Under the pieces are notes generated by a model. It was given only the letters and a program-made list of their open reading frames with translations. It made no database searches and was not told where the DNA came from. Of a DNA stretch of 64,000 bases, positions 18,001 to 26,663 are shown in pieces. The first letter of the stretch is position 1. Each line of letters opens with the position of its first letter. Made by a program: the position numbers and the translations under genes. Origin of the DNA: Spirosoma fluviale (GTDB taxonomy: Bacteria > Bacteroidota > Bacteroidia > Cytophagales > Spirosomataceae); assembly GCA_945901025.1 (NCBI GenBank), contig CAMDJW010000005.1:80102-144101 (forward strand), read 5' to 3'.

Positions 18001-19238
18001 GTAATTCTGTCGTGAATGAGGGAATCATGAGTAGTGATTCTGTCGTCATCCCAAATATTAAATTGTTTGGTGTAAATGATGGAATTCTTTACGCAACTGT
18101 TTTCATAATGGACAAAAGTAATAGGTTGCTGGGTACCGGGAAATCGACTTATGCAAAAGATGTATTGGCTCCTAAATCATCAATTTTAAAAACCAATTTA
18201 TCTAATCTTGGAAAAAGTAATATAGATTCCTTGGTTTATCAAATTAAAGCTTCAGAGTCAAAAGGATCTTATACCTTAATTTTAAAGCAGTTGACAATCA
18301 CCCCAACCAAACAAAACACTGGAATCCCTGTATTTTCCAAAACAACAACTGGTACATTTACCAAAGCAGATGTTAGCGTGAAAGATGTTTTATTAAAGGA
18401 GTTTGAAGATGGTTTAATTGAAATTACGTGTATTGTTAAAGATTCAGTGGACAATGAAAGTAGTCCTATAGTTACTACGGTTTACAAGGATACCCGCGAA
18501 CCAGTACTGAGTATATCTAAGGTAAATACCGCTAATGGGAAATTATTACTAAATATTCGTTCTAATGAATTTATTCAAAATAGTTTGACTAATTCTGACT
18601 TTATTGTAAAAAATGGCTCTATCAGTGATATAAAGAAACTCGACAATCGAAATTTTGAGATTTTGATAAATAGGACATGTGCCGATAGTTTAGTTTTAAG
18701 TGTATTAGCTGGTAAATTGTTGGATACAGTTGGGAATAAAAATCTAGTAACGAATATTGGTTTAGTAGATATTCAAAAGCCAAATGCACCCAAAATTGAT
18801 GTAACCAATAATCAGAATTTAAGTACAACTGCAATAGGTAGTTATCAATGGTACTTGGATAATAAAGTAATTAATGGTGCAACCAATAAAACATATCTTG
18901 CAACCACTTCTGGATCATATAGTTTGGTGATAACCAATGCTCAAGGATGTTCAAGTGGAGCTTCAACACCTGTTTCATTAACGGTGACAGTAACAGGAAT
19001 TTTGGAATCACCGGCATTCTTAGTGTATCCCAATCCTACGAAGGAAACAGTTGTGATTTCTACGCAAGATATTGGAGAAATAGAAATTATAAATTCGCTA
19101 GGTGTAATTCTTCAAAAAATACAGATTAACCATTCAGGTCACATGATTGACTTATCTAATTATAGTTCAGGTAGATATCTGATTAGATTCACTGATAAAA
19201 ATATGATTTCTACCACGGTACCTATTATAAAAGAATAA
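15096..19238 (+). CDS. Large T9SS-exported protein with an anthrax-lethal-factor-like metalloprotease domain
   Basis: A 1380-aa protein with signal peptide (to about NTNAQ, residue ~29). The zinc site HEKAH (393-397) is followed by an ATLF-like second half: a Tyr (SAYAHG) eight residues before Glu448 in NEDMAES. This matches the lethal factor order of HExxH, then Tyr, then E-x-x-A-E. Residues ~500-1200 look like repeated beta-sandwich modules (VQVNG..., 'SPKYIERTLKFKMGSG', 'PPILDVNQISIKATP'). An Ig-like segment at ~1255-1300 (GSYQWYLDNKVINGATNKTY) precedes a type A T9SS sorting domain (FLVYPNPTKETVVIS...GRYLIRF). It is thus a secreted or surface-bound protease or binding protein. The protease call rests on motif order only. 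Confidence 0.8.
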   Translation: MKNLGLNIISKVFLLLLLTFLFNYNTNAQNAVSVKIFGLKVGDTCTVQIQKSAENFQFKKLGGVASGITEHTFSNLSNGKWAFKLDATGYYFPSTQVFELSGSPKSFEITLNPITLSNATNYIYKWQDDSSFVGHAQQSYINQPNEIQVLDQSIKIPEDFNSINLLNKHGIALSDKISSWTPEDAFRLFQTVKRIPSLLINDDLLAVFKADVKSVWYITDQDVVDDIQIVERNGIKFVTISRKAFTYALPMVVTLDGVKGRFYSKRLYGALVNFATNYGNNSDAVSQLALNRFGIKFLVPNSDLQKLMSEDYSNFQQFSAFEKIAILSMFEELPDGMHVQSNLKYLVRRIAGQANPKLPSASAIAWVGLKTIEFMDAAFNSTQYSFTQRLMLHEKAHFMWEGLFDQKLRDDWATAGGWFLDPTSKSGWTTSNTTEFVSAYAHGINPNEDMAESIAAYVVNPDILRSRSLRKFEFIRDRIMQGTRYVSIIRKDLTFQVYNLFPDYNYPGKIKKVDVQVNGLPNEDKELVIRIELNKIDERQDGAKGAFTRVSSSIGTYFDLYLNPVDNGKGFVLEGRLTITKFAKSGYWGVNQIKLTDQVGNERYENNSTFGIKIFINNPLEDLISPKYIERTLKFKMGSGKYSSFTPLEDPMGEVYQSLEANFDLLEKNKMSYTGLNFAIPKNDDRGVRQIFQFGVLGGNDSYVKKDIGNSSINHITYKYPIPEYYPTGYYVITQMYLKDEAQNDQRASFMRDTTAFKLMPNNSKHLRDSVYVKTNYPDFIPPILDVNQISIKATPSNPTAPDGETLFEMDFFARDSSAYLNQEAGLNNGYYTLRDPQGKTFTFGMQGDLDKQFKTSIFYWLKDPIGKPGDWRKYRVSTLLPKGSAPGLWGVESINLSDRAFNNKNYNFTEIVRFDLEKADSTKLVQPKVEILGKKVNAKNVDALSLSISCKDCKDKNYRARFYSSMGGNSVVNEGIMSSDSVVIPNIKLFGVNDGILYATVFIMDKSNRLLGTGKSTYAKDVLAPKSSILKTNLSNLGKSNIDSLVYQIKASESKGSYTLILKQLTITPTKQNTGIPVFSKTTTGTFTKADVSVKDVLLKEFEDGLIEITCIVKDSVDNESSPIVTTVYKDTREPVLSISKVNTANGKLLLNIRSNEFIQNSLTNSDFIVKNGSISDIKKLDNRNFEILINRTCADSLVLSVLAGKLLDTVGNKNLVTNIGLVDIQKPNAPKIDVTNNQNLSTTAIGSYQWYLDNKVINGATNKTYLATTSGSYSLVITNAQGCSSGASTPVSLTVTVTGILESPAFLVYPNPTKETVVISTQDIGEIEIINSLGVILQKIQINHSGHMIDLSNYSSGRYLIRFTDKNMISTTVPIIKE

Positions 19239-19523
19239 AAAGGATGGTTTGAATAAGTGAGGGGCATTATACTTGTTTATTAGGATTTTAAGATCTTTAG
19301 CGTTCAACAATTTCCCTTTGACAAGAATTCTTTTTTAGAAAGTCAATAAATCTATAATTTACCACGTATCATTAAATCTACCGGGGATTAGAAAGTTGGG
19401 AATAAGAAAACATTATTAATAAATAATGTGATTAAATATTTTCGAATGAATTATTTTGTAATAAATAATATTCAGTAAAAATAAAGATTTGATGCTAAAA
19501 TTATAAATCCAACAATTTTCAAT

Positions 19524-20156
19524 ATGAAAAATTATCAATGCTTAATCCTTTTACTTCTATTATTCATTTCGTTTTTGGGATTTGGTCAATCTAATAAATT
19601 CGATATTCAGGTGGAAGGGGGCCCAAGTAGGATATCTGTTTATAACAGTAGAAATATTTATCATAAACCAACATTAAATGGTTTTACAGGGGGGGTATAT
19701 TTAAATTATAATATCAATAAACATCAATCAATTAAAAGCGGTATTTCCTACGAACGAAAGGGTTATATGCAATCGCTTAATCTTATTACGTCCACAGGGC
19801 GTCAGGTTTATGAAGATGATATTTATCTGGATTATCTTGTTGTGCCACTTCTAATTCACGCAAAATTTGGAAGCAAATTGAGGTTTTTTGTAAATGGTGG
19901 ACCATATTTAGGGTATTTAGTTAATCAACAATTTATTTCTAGGGATTACCCTCAAATAATAGAAACCAATGTTACAGGTAAAAAAATTGAGTTAGGTATT
20001 TCCACTGGAATAGGGTGTCACTTTCCAATAAATAAGTTACTGTCCTTTACAGTTGAAGTCAGAAATAATTTGACAATAACTACAATATATAATGGCGATA
20101 ACCTAAGTAGCAATTCTACCAATTTTTTGTTTGGTATCTCTCATCACCTAAAATAA
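19524..20156 (+). CDS. Outer-membrane beta-barrel protein (PorT-like fold)
   Basis: A 210-aa protein with a signal peptide (LLLLFISFLGFGQS) and alternating hydrophobic strands typical of the PorT/'outer membrane protein beta-barrel' family: FTGGVYLNYNINKHQSIKSGISYERKG, LDYLVVPLLIHAKFG, LRFFVNGGPYLGYLV, IELGISTGIGCHF. It is probably an eight-stranded barrel. It closes cargo module 1, 285 bases after the protease gene, and dyad 2 begins 13 bases after its stop. Confidence 0.85.
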   Translation: MKNYQCLILLLLLFISFLGFGQSNKFDIQVEGGPSRISVYNSRNIYHKPTLNGFTGGVYLNYNINKHQSIKSGISYERKGYMQSLNLITSTGRQVYEDDIYLDYLVVPLLIHAKFGSKLRFFVNGGPYLGYLVNQQFISRDYPQIIETNVTGKKIELGISTGIGCHFPINKLLSFTVEVRNNLTITTIYNGDNLSSNSTNFLFGISHHLK

Positions 20157-20169
20157 ATCTTTTGTTTTT

Positions 20170-20227
20170 CCCTACATTTCCTACACAAGCTACACTAAAT
20201 CATGTAGCAAGTGTAGATGATGTAGGG
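20170..20227. repeat. Iteron-like dyad 2: perfect three-by-three TGTAG inverted array
   Basis: CTACA starts at 20172, 20181 and 20190. TGTAG starts at 20203, 20212 and 20221. All are at exact 9-bp pitch and symmetric about 20198/20199, with outer CCC...GGG closing the dyad. Dyad 1 (12074-12128) has the same architecture and the same central AAATCATGTAG. It lies between convergent genes, so it could also form a long hairpin, but there is no T-run. Confidence 0.65.
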
Positions 20228-20243
20228 TTTTAAAAAACATTTA

Positions 20244-20483
20244 TTATTTCCCCACCCTGAAATAGCTATACGGATACCATTTGCTAGCGATGCAATAAAG
20301 AATTTTATGTTCATCGTTTTTGACAATAGAATCTATATAGACATATGTTCCTACAGTTAAATTCCCAATGGACTTTATCACTTGAGCCCTTATCGGTGTA
20401 AAGAGCTCCATAATAATTCCTTTGGGCGTGATAACAAGTAATACATTTGGGTGCAGAAACTCGATTTGCTGTTTCTTTGCCAT
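20244..20483 (-). CDS. Small hypothetical island protein (79 aa)
   Basis: Not recognised. A soluble beta-rich protein (LHPNVLLVITPKGIIMELF...VGTYVYIDSIVKND) with an aromatic tail WYPYSYFRVGK. Last gene of the reverse-strand core operon, 1 base after the DUF3871 stop. Probably an accessory replication or regulatory factor by context only. Confidence 0.7.
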   Translation of the reverse strand: MAKKQQIEFLHPNVLLVITPKGIIMELFTPIRAQVIKSIGNLTVGTYVYIDSIVKNDEHKILYCIASKWYPYSYFRVGK

Positions 20484-20484
20484 G

Positions 20485-21501
20485 CTAATTCAGATACCAA
20501 TTTGACGCATTGCCTTCTAGTCCACGTTGCAGTTGATGGGTGAACTCAAAAGCATTCACACTGCGATCTAGAAAGCTATCGATATAGCTAGATTTATTAG
20601 CCCCTGTGAAAAGATTGTACATTCTCCAAAGATTAATATCCCCATTCTGGTTACGACAGAAGCTTTGGTCTTGGTAATAATCTTTAGCCACAACTCCCAT
20701 CTGTGTATCGGTGAATAAAAGCGGTGGTATCTGCTTCTTTAGATCATTGGGTAAATACTGATATAGTCTAGCTCTTCCCATAATCTGGGCAAATTGTGAT
20801 TCTGTAAGCTGATATTCACTTAGCTTCTGCATGGCTAATACATGCTCTTTGGCTTGATAATTATTTATCATATGCATCAAGGCATCCATAAGTTCCCCTT
20901 GGCTTCTTACCCTCAGATCAAGCATGGCTCCATCGCTCCATACTGATAGATTCGAACACACTTTGACTGAGAAGCCAATGAATATCTTAAAATGCTCATC
21001 AGCTCCCTTTCTGTTGTTTAACTTATCAATCCCGTATGATTTAACTCCACCTACGCTTAATGATATATCTTGACCATCAATATCTTTATAGATGCTAGGA
21101 ATATCAAATACAAACATCGCTCTTTCGTAATACAACGTTTTCTCATGTTCCTCCAACTGCAATGCTGGTTTATGCCTTGCATCAGGAACCCTGCCCTTAA
21201 TGGGATGGGAAACTCGAATAGCAGGAGCTAAAATAGTCTCACCTCTAAAATAATGTTGAATGACATCAGAGGTAGATTGAATGAAATCGGCATGAGAGAT
21301 TAATGGTTCATTGTCCTTGGTGAAAACAGGGATGATGTGCTTGTTTTGCATCTCATATAGCTCAACTTCAATCGTGTTTGCTCCTATAAAATTTCCAGAA
21401 CTTTTTAATTCATCTGCATTTACTGCATCAGCTACATCGATGTACGTATCAAAGGCTTCTGTGCCCATGGATATTGGGTTAATTATTACATTATTATTCA
21501 T
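20485..21501 (-). CDS. DUF3871-family mobile-element protein
   Basis: A 338-aa protein that fits DUF3871, found on Bacteroidota plasmids, phages and integrative elements. Recognisable stretches are HIIPVFTKDNEPLISHADF, FRGETILAPAIRVSHPIKGRVP, DEHFKIFIGFSVKVCSNL, DYYQDQSFCRNQNGDINLWRMYNLFTGANKSSYIDSFLDR. It is related in layout to the DUF932 phage/plasmid proteins. Its biochemical role is unknown. It follows the recombinase-like ATPase with an 8-base overlap, suggesting work on the element's DNA. Confidence 0.88.
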   Translation of the reverse strand: MNNNVIINPISMGTEAFDTYIDVADAVNADELKSSGNFIGANTIEVELYEMQNKHIIPVFTKDNEPLISHADFIQSTSDVIQHYFRGETILAPAIRVSHPIKGRVPDARHKPALQLEEHEKTLYYERAMFVFDIPSIYKDIDGQDISLSVGGVKSYGIDKLNNRKGADEHFKIFIGFSVKVCSNLSVWSDGAMLDLRVRSQGELMDALMHMINNYQAKEHVLAMQKLSEYQLTESQFAQIMGRARLYQYLPNDLKKQIPPLLFTDTQMGVVAKDYYQDQSFCRNQNGDINLWRMYNLFTGANKSSYIDSFLDRSVNAFEFTHQLQRGLEGNASNWYLN

Positions 21502-22357
21502 GATTTGTGGGGGTTAATTGGCTTGTAAGCGTTGATAATTTGCCTGCCTTAAGAATGTGCTTACGCTTCTCATAATAGGGCAAGAGGAGGTCATTAAATT
21601 GGCTATATTGATTGTATAGACTAAGTAATTCTAATATAGAAGAAGCATTGTTTATACGCTCTTTGATGTATTCTATTTGGGGCTCAAGTTCTTCTAAACA
21701 CCATTGAGAAATCTTCTCTCCGATGCTAGCTGATAAACGTTGTTCAGGCTTCCCAAAGAATAATCCTGTACGATCCTTGCTGGCATTTGCCATGTTCTTG
21801 CAATCAAGATCAAAGACTAGTGTAAACTCATAATCAAGTCCATCTCGTTGGACAGATTTAAGCCCAATTTTCTCAGGAACTGCTTTGCCATTTTTCTCTG
21901 AAAGCACATAATCTTGCTTGGTACGAATGGTGGCAATGATGTGTACGGGTGATTGAAGAATCTTTTGTACGAATGCATTATGCCTTGGTGTCACTTTGTT
22001 CCAATTGGTGAAGCTATTTCCTGTTAATGAGCTATGATAGTCCAATAAGTTTTCCCATTCATGGGTGATTGAATCTAATATGACTACCTCCATGCCTGAG
22101 CTAACACAGTAATCAATAGCCTCCATGTATTTCTCAGGAGTAAATGGTGATTGAACACCTAGAACATTATAGGCTCCTAGATGTGCATATAGATGTGATG
22201 ATTCATTCTCGGTATCAATCACAGCTATTTTATCCCAGCTATGGCATAAGCCTAAAGCGATGTTTAAAGCAGAATATGTTTTACCACTTCCACTTGGCCC
22301 CTGTAGAGCCATTTTTATCTTTGCCCTTTTTCGTTGGGCGATTTGTAATTCCATCAT
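21494..22357 (-). CDS. Sak4-like/AAA RecA-fold ATPase
   Basis: A P-loop ATPase of the phage Sak4/AAA_24 type: Walker A GPSGSGKT shortly after the start, Walker B VVILDSIT, and a conserved IIATIRTKQDY strand after HNAFVQKIL. Such proteins act as short RecA-like recombinases or annealing helpers. I use the start at Met11 of the longer frame (22357, MMELQIAQRKR) because the fold starts there; 22387 is the alternative. It overlaps the DUF3871 start by 8 bases and follows a small gene, forming a recombination/replication operon. Confidence 0.88.
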   Translation of the reverse strand: MMELQIAQRKRAKIKMALQGPSGSGKTYSALNIALGLCHSWDKIAVIDTENESSHLYAHLGAYNVLGVQSPFTPEKYMEAIDYCVSSGMEVVILDSITHEWENLLDYHSSLTGNSFTNWNKVTPRHNAFVQKILQSPVHIIATIRTKQDYVLSEKNGKAVPEKIGLKSVQRDGLDYEFTLVFDLDCKNMANASKDRTGLFFGKPEQRLSASIGEKISQWCLEELEPQIEYIKERINNASSILELLSLYNQYSQFNDLLLPYYEKRKHILKAGKLSTLTSQLTPTNHE

Positions 22358-22428
22358 TGAATTGGTTATAAATGAAAAAAGGGGCATAGCTGAATGCTAC
22401 ACCCCTAAAACGAAACTAATTAAATTGA

Positions 22429-22824
22429 TTAGTGAGAAGCGATCTGCTTACCTAGGATAATGGGTTTGCTTATTTTCTTCTCTTCAACAATTTCCATTCT
22501 GCTTTCTCCAAGAAGCTCCATGCTTCCTTTTGGACGATAGGCGTAAGAATGTGCAAGCGTAATGATTTCACCTGTGGTTTTGTTGGTGTACTCATAAGGA
22601 TCTGATTCCACCCTTACAATATCACCATCAATCTGTTGGCCGACCATGAGTTTTGCCACATCGGCATTAAAGGTGGAAGGAATTCTGCATTTACGACTAG
22701 TCGCGTAAAACTTCCCAGTGTTCTGGGATTGAACAAGCTCTAATCCTCCTGACAGTTCAAGAAGGACGAATGTTTGGCCACTCGATACGTTGACCTTTTC
22801 CATGTAATCAGAGACAATTACCAT
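22429..22824 (-). CDS. Hypothetical protein of the island core operon (131 aa)
   Basis: No firm family. The protein is beta-rich (TFVLLELSGGLELVQSQNTGKFYATSRKCRIPSTF) with a second strand block (VGQQIDGDIVRVESDPYEYTN) and a basic tail. An OB-fold ssDNA-binding role would suit its place just before a Sak4-like ATPase, but this is inferred from context. An internal start at Met8 is possible. It is the first gene of the reverse-strand operon, so the promoter must lie in 22825-23000. Confidence 0.65.
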   Translation of the reverse strand: MVIVSDYMEKVNVSSGQTFVLLELSGGLELVQSQNTGKFYATSRKCRIPSTFNADVAKLMVGQQIDGDIVRVESDPYEYTNKTTGEIITLAHSYAYRPKGSMELLGESRMEIVEEKKISKPIILGKQIASH

Positions 22825-23572
22825 AACGTTAAATGTTTAAAAATGAATTTATGCTAGGCTAGAATTAGCCCAGGGGGAGACACTCGCCTGCCCAGGCGCC
22901 TGGGGGGTTGTAGTCTGGAATACCCTTAATGGGGGGATACATAGAAAATTTTAGGAATTTAGAAAATTTTGGAGGGGACTAACAAACCAAATTTTAATCG
23001 GATCAAGACGAAACCTAAAACTTTATAATTAAATAATATTGGATTATTTTATTCGATTTAAGTGGGTTGAAATCAGTTCCTTGTGCTCGCTTGTTTGCTG
23101 CTTTGTACCATTAAATCAGTTGGAATTTGTTTTATTTTAAATAAAACAAATATTAGTTTTTAATTATAAAAAAATTCAAAGAGAAATAGACTCTATCGGT
23201 CCAATTTTGCTGATGATTCACAAAACTTTTTTGTAATTATATATAAATATAATGGGATTTTGGCCATGATATGTTTCATATTCAATTTTTTAAAAGTCTA
23301 TTTAATAAGATAAAGTTTATTGGGGTTCTAAATTAGATTGGGAAATAATTTTTTAGTAAAATAATTTAGATTCTATCTCAGTTAAAAGCTAGAAGTTCTT
23401 TAATAGCTTTTGAAAATATAAACCTAATTTTTATAAAAAATTATTTCTCAACATAATCTATTTAAAAAGTAATATAATCCATTTTATTTTGATTCAATGA
23501 ATGTCACTTTTGTGTACCAGATTATTAATATTTTACATAAAAATAATTCAATTAACCTAATCTATAACACAT
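22825..23572. other. 748-bp divergent spacer with GC-rich palindrome
   Basis: No gene is seen. Near the core operon, 22867-22908 is a GC-rich island in very AT-rich DNA. It contains the perfect 14-bp palindrome CCCAGGCGCCTGGG at 22891-22904 and an extra CCCAGGGGG at 22869. Further right is the box TATCGGTCCAATTTTGCTG (from ~23194). The remainder is AT-rich leader DNA for susC. The GC-rich block could be an origin, a transfer or regulator site, or a structured RNA leader. Confidence 0.5.
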
Positions 23573-26500
23573 ATGAAAAAATATTCAAAATTTCACTTAG
23601 TTACTACTCTTGTTTTTTTAATAATTTCTATGGTCAGTTATGTTTCCTCAGCACAATCTGTTATTTCTGGAAAGGTGACAGATTCTGAAAATATGGAATT
23701 GATTGGAGCAAGCGTTCAAATCAAGGGAACTACTCAAGGTGTAACTACAGACAGTAAGGGTTTATTCAAAATTTCTGCTTCTCCCAATAACACATTGGTC
23801 TTTAGCTACGTTGGACACCAAGCTAAATCCGTATTAATAGGTAAACAGACATTTCTAAATGTAGTACTTGAAAGTTCTGACAACAGTTTGAGCGAGGTTG
23901 TCGTAATGGGTTATGGAACTGTAAAGAAAAGTGACCTAACCGCATCCGTTTCCAGTATAAAAGGTGAGGTAATTAAGGCATTTCCTGTTACTTCAATTGA
24001 ACAGGCTCTTCAGGGAAGAGCTGCAGGTGTACAAATTACACAATCTTCAGCAGCACCAGGTGGAGGACTATCAGTAAGAGTAAGAGGGTCTAATTCTATT
24101 CTGAGTGGTTCCGAGCCCTTATATGTTATAGATGGATTACCAATTTATCCAGACAACTCTGCTGTGGGTACTGGTGGAAACCGACGAGCTGCAAATGCAT
24201 TATCGATGCTTAATCCAAATGACATAGAATCAATTGAAGTGTTGAAAGATGCATCAGGAACTTCTATTTATGGCTCGAGAGGTGCAAATGGTGTAGTGAT
24301 GATAACGACAAAAAGAGGAAAATCGGGAGCCACTAAGGTTTCATATGATGGGTCGTACTCTATACAATCAATGGCAAGAAAAATTGAAATGCTACGAGCT
24401 GATGATTATATGAAATACATCAATAAGCTAGAAATTTCTCAGGGAGGTAAAGAGCGATACAATTCTAGTCAAATTTCTGCCGCAGGTGCGGGTACAAATT
24501 GGATAGATGAAATCACACGTAATGGAGTTCTTCAAAGCCATCAACTATCTTTTACTGGTGGGACAAAAAATACTAGATATTCGGTTAGTGGAAACTATTT
24601 AGGAAATGATGGTATAATAAAAAATACAGATTTCCAGCGTTTTGGAGCACGTGTCAACATAGATAACGACTTTTTAAAAGATAGGGCAACCCTTAGTAAT
24701 AGTTGGTCATTTACAAATGCCAATTCCAATAATGTCCCGACTGATAGAGGGGGTCCTGGTGGAATAATCATAACTGCATTAGGTTTAGACCCGACTATTC
24801 CTGTTTTTAATCAAATAGGACAATACAATTTTCCAAGTTATGATGGAAGATTTAACATTAGCCCATTGGCTGAGGCAATGGAGGGAATTGATCGTGATGT
24901 TACAAACAGACTTTTAGGGACAACAGCTATTACCTTTAAAATTATAGACGGACTTACTTTCAAAACAAGTTTTGGACTTGACCTTGTTAATGCAAATCGA
25001 ACTTCATTTTTTAATAAAAATACTCGACTTGGAAGACAAAATGATAGGGAATTAAATAGATTCTCTAGAAATGTAAGTAATGTCATTTTTGAAAATGTAT
25101 TTAACTACAATAAAATTATAGCTAAAAATCATAATATCGGAGTGACTTTAGGTCACTCAAGGCAAATTGAAACTAATAGCTTCATGGGTGTTAACACTTG
25201 GGGACTTCCGTCGGAAGATGTAAATTCGCTCAATCTTCAAAATGGAGCAAAGCCTCAAGTACCATTTTCAGGTCGTGGAGAATGGGCTTTAGAATCGTTA
25301 ATTGGAAGGGTAAATTATAGTGCTTTTGATAAATATTTATTAACATTGACCGTTAGAAGAGATGGATCTTCTAGGTTTGGGCCAAATAATAAGTGGGCTA
25401 CTTTCCCATCGGCAGCCTTTGGATGGAAAATAGCAAATGAAAATTTCTTTCAAAAGAGTTTCTTTTCAAAAATATTTACTGATTTAAAACTTCGTGCAAG
25501 TTATGGGATAACAGGTAATTCCAATATTCCTCCATATCAATCTGTATCAGGACTACGTACTTTTAATTATATTTTAGCTGATCAATTAGCCTCAGGCTAC
25601 GCAGCAAGCAATATTCCTAATGCAGATTTAAAATGGGAAGCTACTGCCATGACTGATATAGGACTAAATGCAACATTATTAGATGGTAGACTTGATATCT
25701 CTGCCGACTGGTACAGTACAAAAACCACTGACTTATTATTGTATGTTTCAATTGCACAAAGTACAGGTTTTAGCACTATATTATTAAATTCAGGTTCATT
25801 GTCAAATAAGGGAATGGATTTTGAAGCTAATTACAAAGTTTTAACAAATAAGGATTTCAAACTTGATATTGGCGGAAACATTTCTTTCGTACGAAATAAG
25901 ATTTTAGACTTAGGTACAAGCACTCCATATTTTGCTGGAAGCCCTAGTGGTCACTTAGGCATAGATGGTAGCTGGGTAATGGCAGGTAACCCAATAGGTG
26001 TTTGGAGGGGTTTTGAATATATTGGTATCTTTCGGACTGATGCCGAGGCTGCTTCTTATTCTGCAAAAGCAGGCTATCCAAAATATACAGATGTAAATAA
26101 TGATGGAAAATACACTACGGATGATTACAAAATTATGGGAGATCCAAATCCTAAATTTACATTTGGCTTTAATACAACAATGAAGTATAAAAACTTCGAT
26201 TTAGGTATTTTTGTAGTAGGTGTACAGGGAAATCAAATACGTAATCTGCAGCAATCTGAAATTGGGGATGGAGTTCAGAAAATAAACCAAATATCCAATA
26301 TTCTTACTGATACGTATTCAGCAGATAATGCAAATGCAACTCGACCAATTATTGATGGTCGTAGAGATTTTATATCTTTCAGGAAATCATCTTTCTTTAT
26401 TGAAGATGGCTCATTTGTACGCCTTCAAAATGTTTCACTTGGATATAATTTACCGATAAAGACTAATTATTTCAGTAATGCTAGAATTACATTAAGTGGA

Positions 26501-26644
26501 CAAAATTTATTCTTACTTACAAAATATAAAGGCTTTGATCCTGAAGTAAATAATGGTGGCCAAAGTAACCTAAATAGAGGTGATGATTATGATGCATATC
26601 CTCGGGCTAAGACTTTTACATTGGGCATAAACCTTGGTTTTTAA
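23573..26644 (+). CDS. susC: SusC/RagA-family TonB-dependent transporter
   Basis: A 1023-aa outer-membrane importer. It has a signal peptide (to about YVSSAQS, residue 28), a carboxypeptidase-regulatory-like domain (~29-115, VISGKVTDSENMELIGASVQIKGT), the TonB contact VVVMGYGTVKKSDLTASVS, a plug domain (~120-235) with SusC signature IYGSRGANGVVMITTKRGK, and a 22-strand barrel to GINLGF. It imports oligosaccharides, energised by TonB, with its SusD lid encoded 19 bases downstream. It is the first gene of the glycan locus and is preceded by a ~350-base AT-rich leader. Confidence 0.96.
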   Translation: MKKYSKFHLVTTLVFLIISMVSYVSSAQSVISGKVTDSENMELIGASVQIKGTTQGVTTDSKGLFKISASPNNTLVFSYVGHQAKSVLIGKQTFLNVVLESSDNSLSEVVVMGYGTVKKSDLTASVSSIKGEVIKAFPVTSIEQALQGRAAGVQITQSSAAPGGGLSVRVRGSNSILSGSEPLYVIDGLPIYPDNSAVGTGGNRRAANALSMLNPNDIESIEVLKDASGTSIYGSRGANGVVMITTKRGKSGATKVSYDGSYSIQSMARKIEMLRADDYMKYINKLEISQGGKERYNSSQISAAGAGTNWIDEITRNGVLQSHQLSFTGGTKNTRYSVSGNYLGNDGIIKNTDFQRFGARVNIDNDFLKDRATLSNSWSFTNANSNNVPTDRGGPGGIIITALGLDPTIPVFNQIGQYNFPSYDGRFNISPLAEAMEGIDRDVTNRLLGTTAITFKIIDGLTFKTSFGLDLVNANRTSFFNKNTRLGRQNDRELNRFSRNVSNVIFENVFNYNKIIAKNHNIGVTLGHSRQIETNSFMGVNTWGLPSEDVNSLNLQNGAKPQVPFSGRGEWALESLIGRVNYSAFDKYLLTLTVRRDGSSRFGPNNKWATFPSAAFGWKIANENFFQKSFFSKIFTDLKLRASYGITGNSNIPPYQSVSGLRTFNYILADQLASGYAASNIPNADLKWEATAMTDIGLNATLLDGRLDISADWYSTKTTDLLLYVSIAQSTGFSTILLNSGSLSNKGMDFEANYKVLTNKDFKLDIGGNISFVRNKILDLGTSTPYFAGSPSGHLGIDGSWVMAGNPIGVWRGFEYIGIFRTDAEAASYSAKAGYPKYTDVNNDGKYTTDDYKIMGDPNPKFTFGFNTTMKYKNFDLGIFVVGVQGNQIRNLQQSEIGDGVQKINQISNILTDTYSADNANATRPIIDGRRDFISFRKSSFFIEDGSFVRLQNVSLGYNLPIKTNYFSNARITLSGQNLFLLTKYKGFDPEVNNGGQSNLNRGDDYDAYPRAKTFTLGINLGF

Positions 26645-26663
26645 TACTTTAAACAATAAAAAA

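Noticed and set aside
20170..20227. Dyad 2 as a simple intrinsic terminator between convergent genes
   Set aside because: No T-run, strict 9-bp box periodicity, and a second copy beside the helicase gene fit a protein-binding array better. A hairpin role is not excluded.
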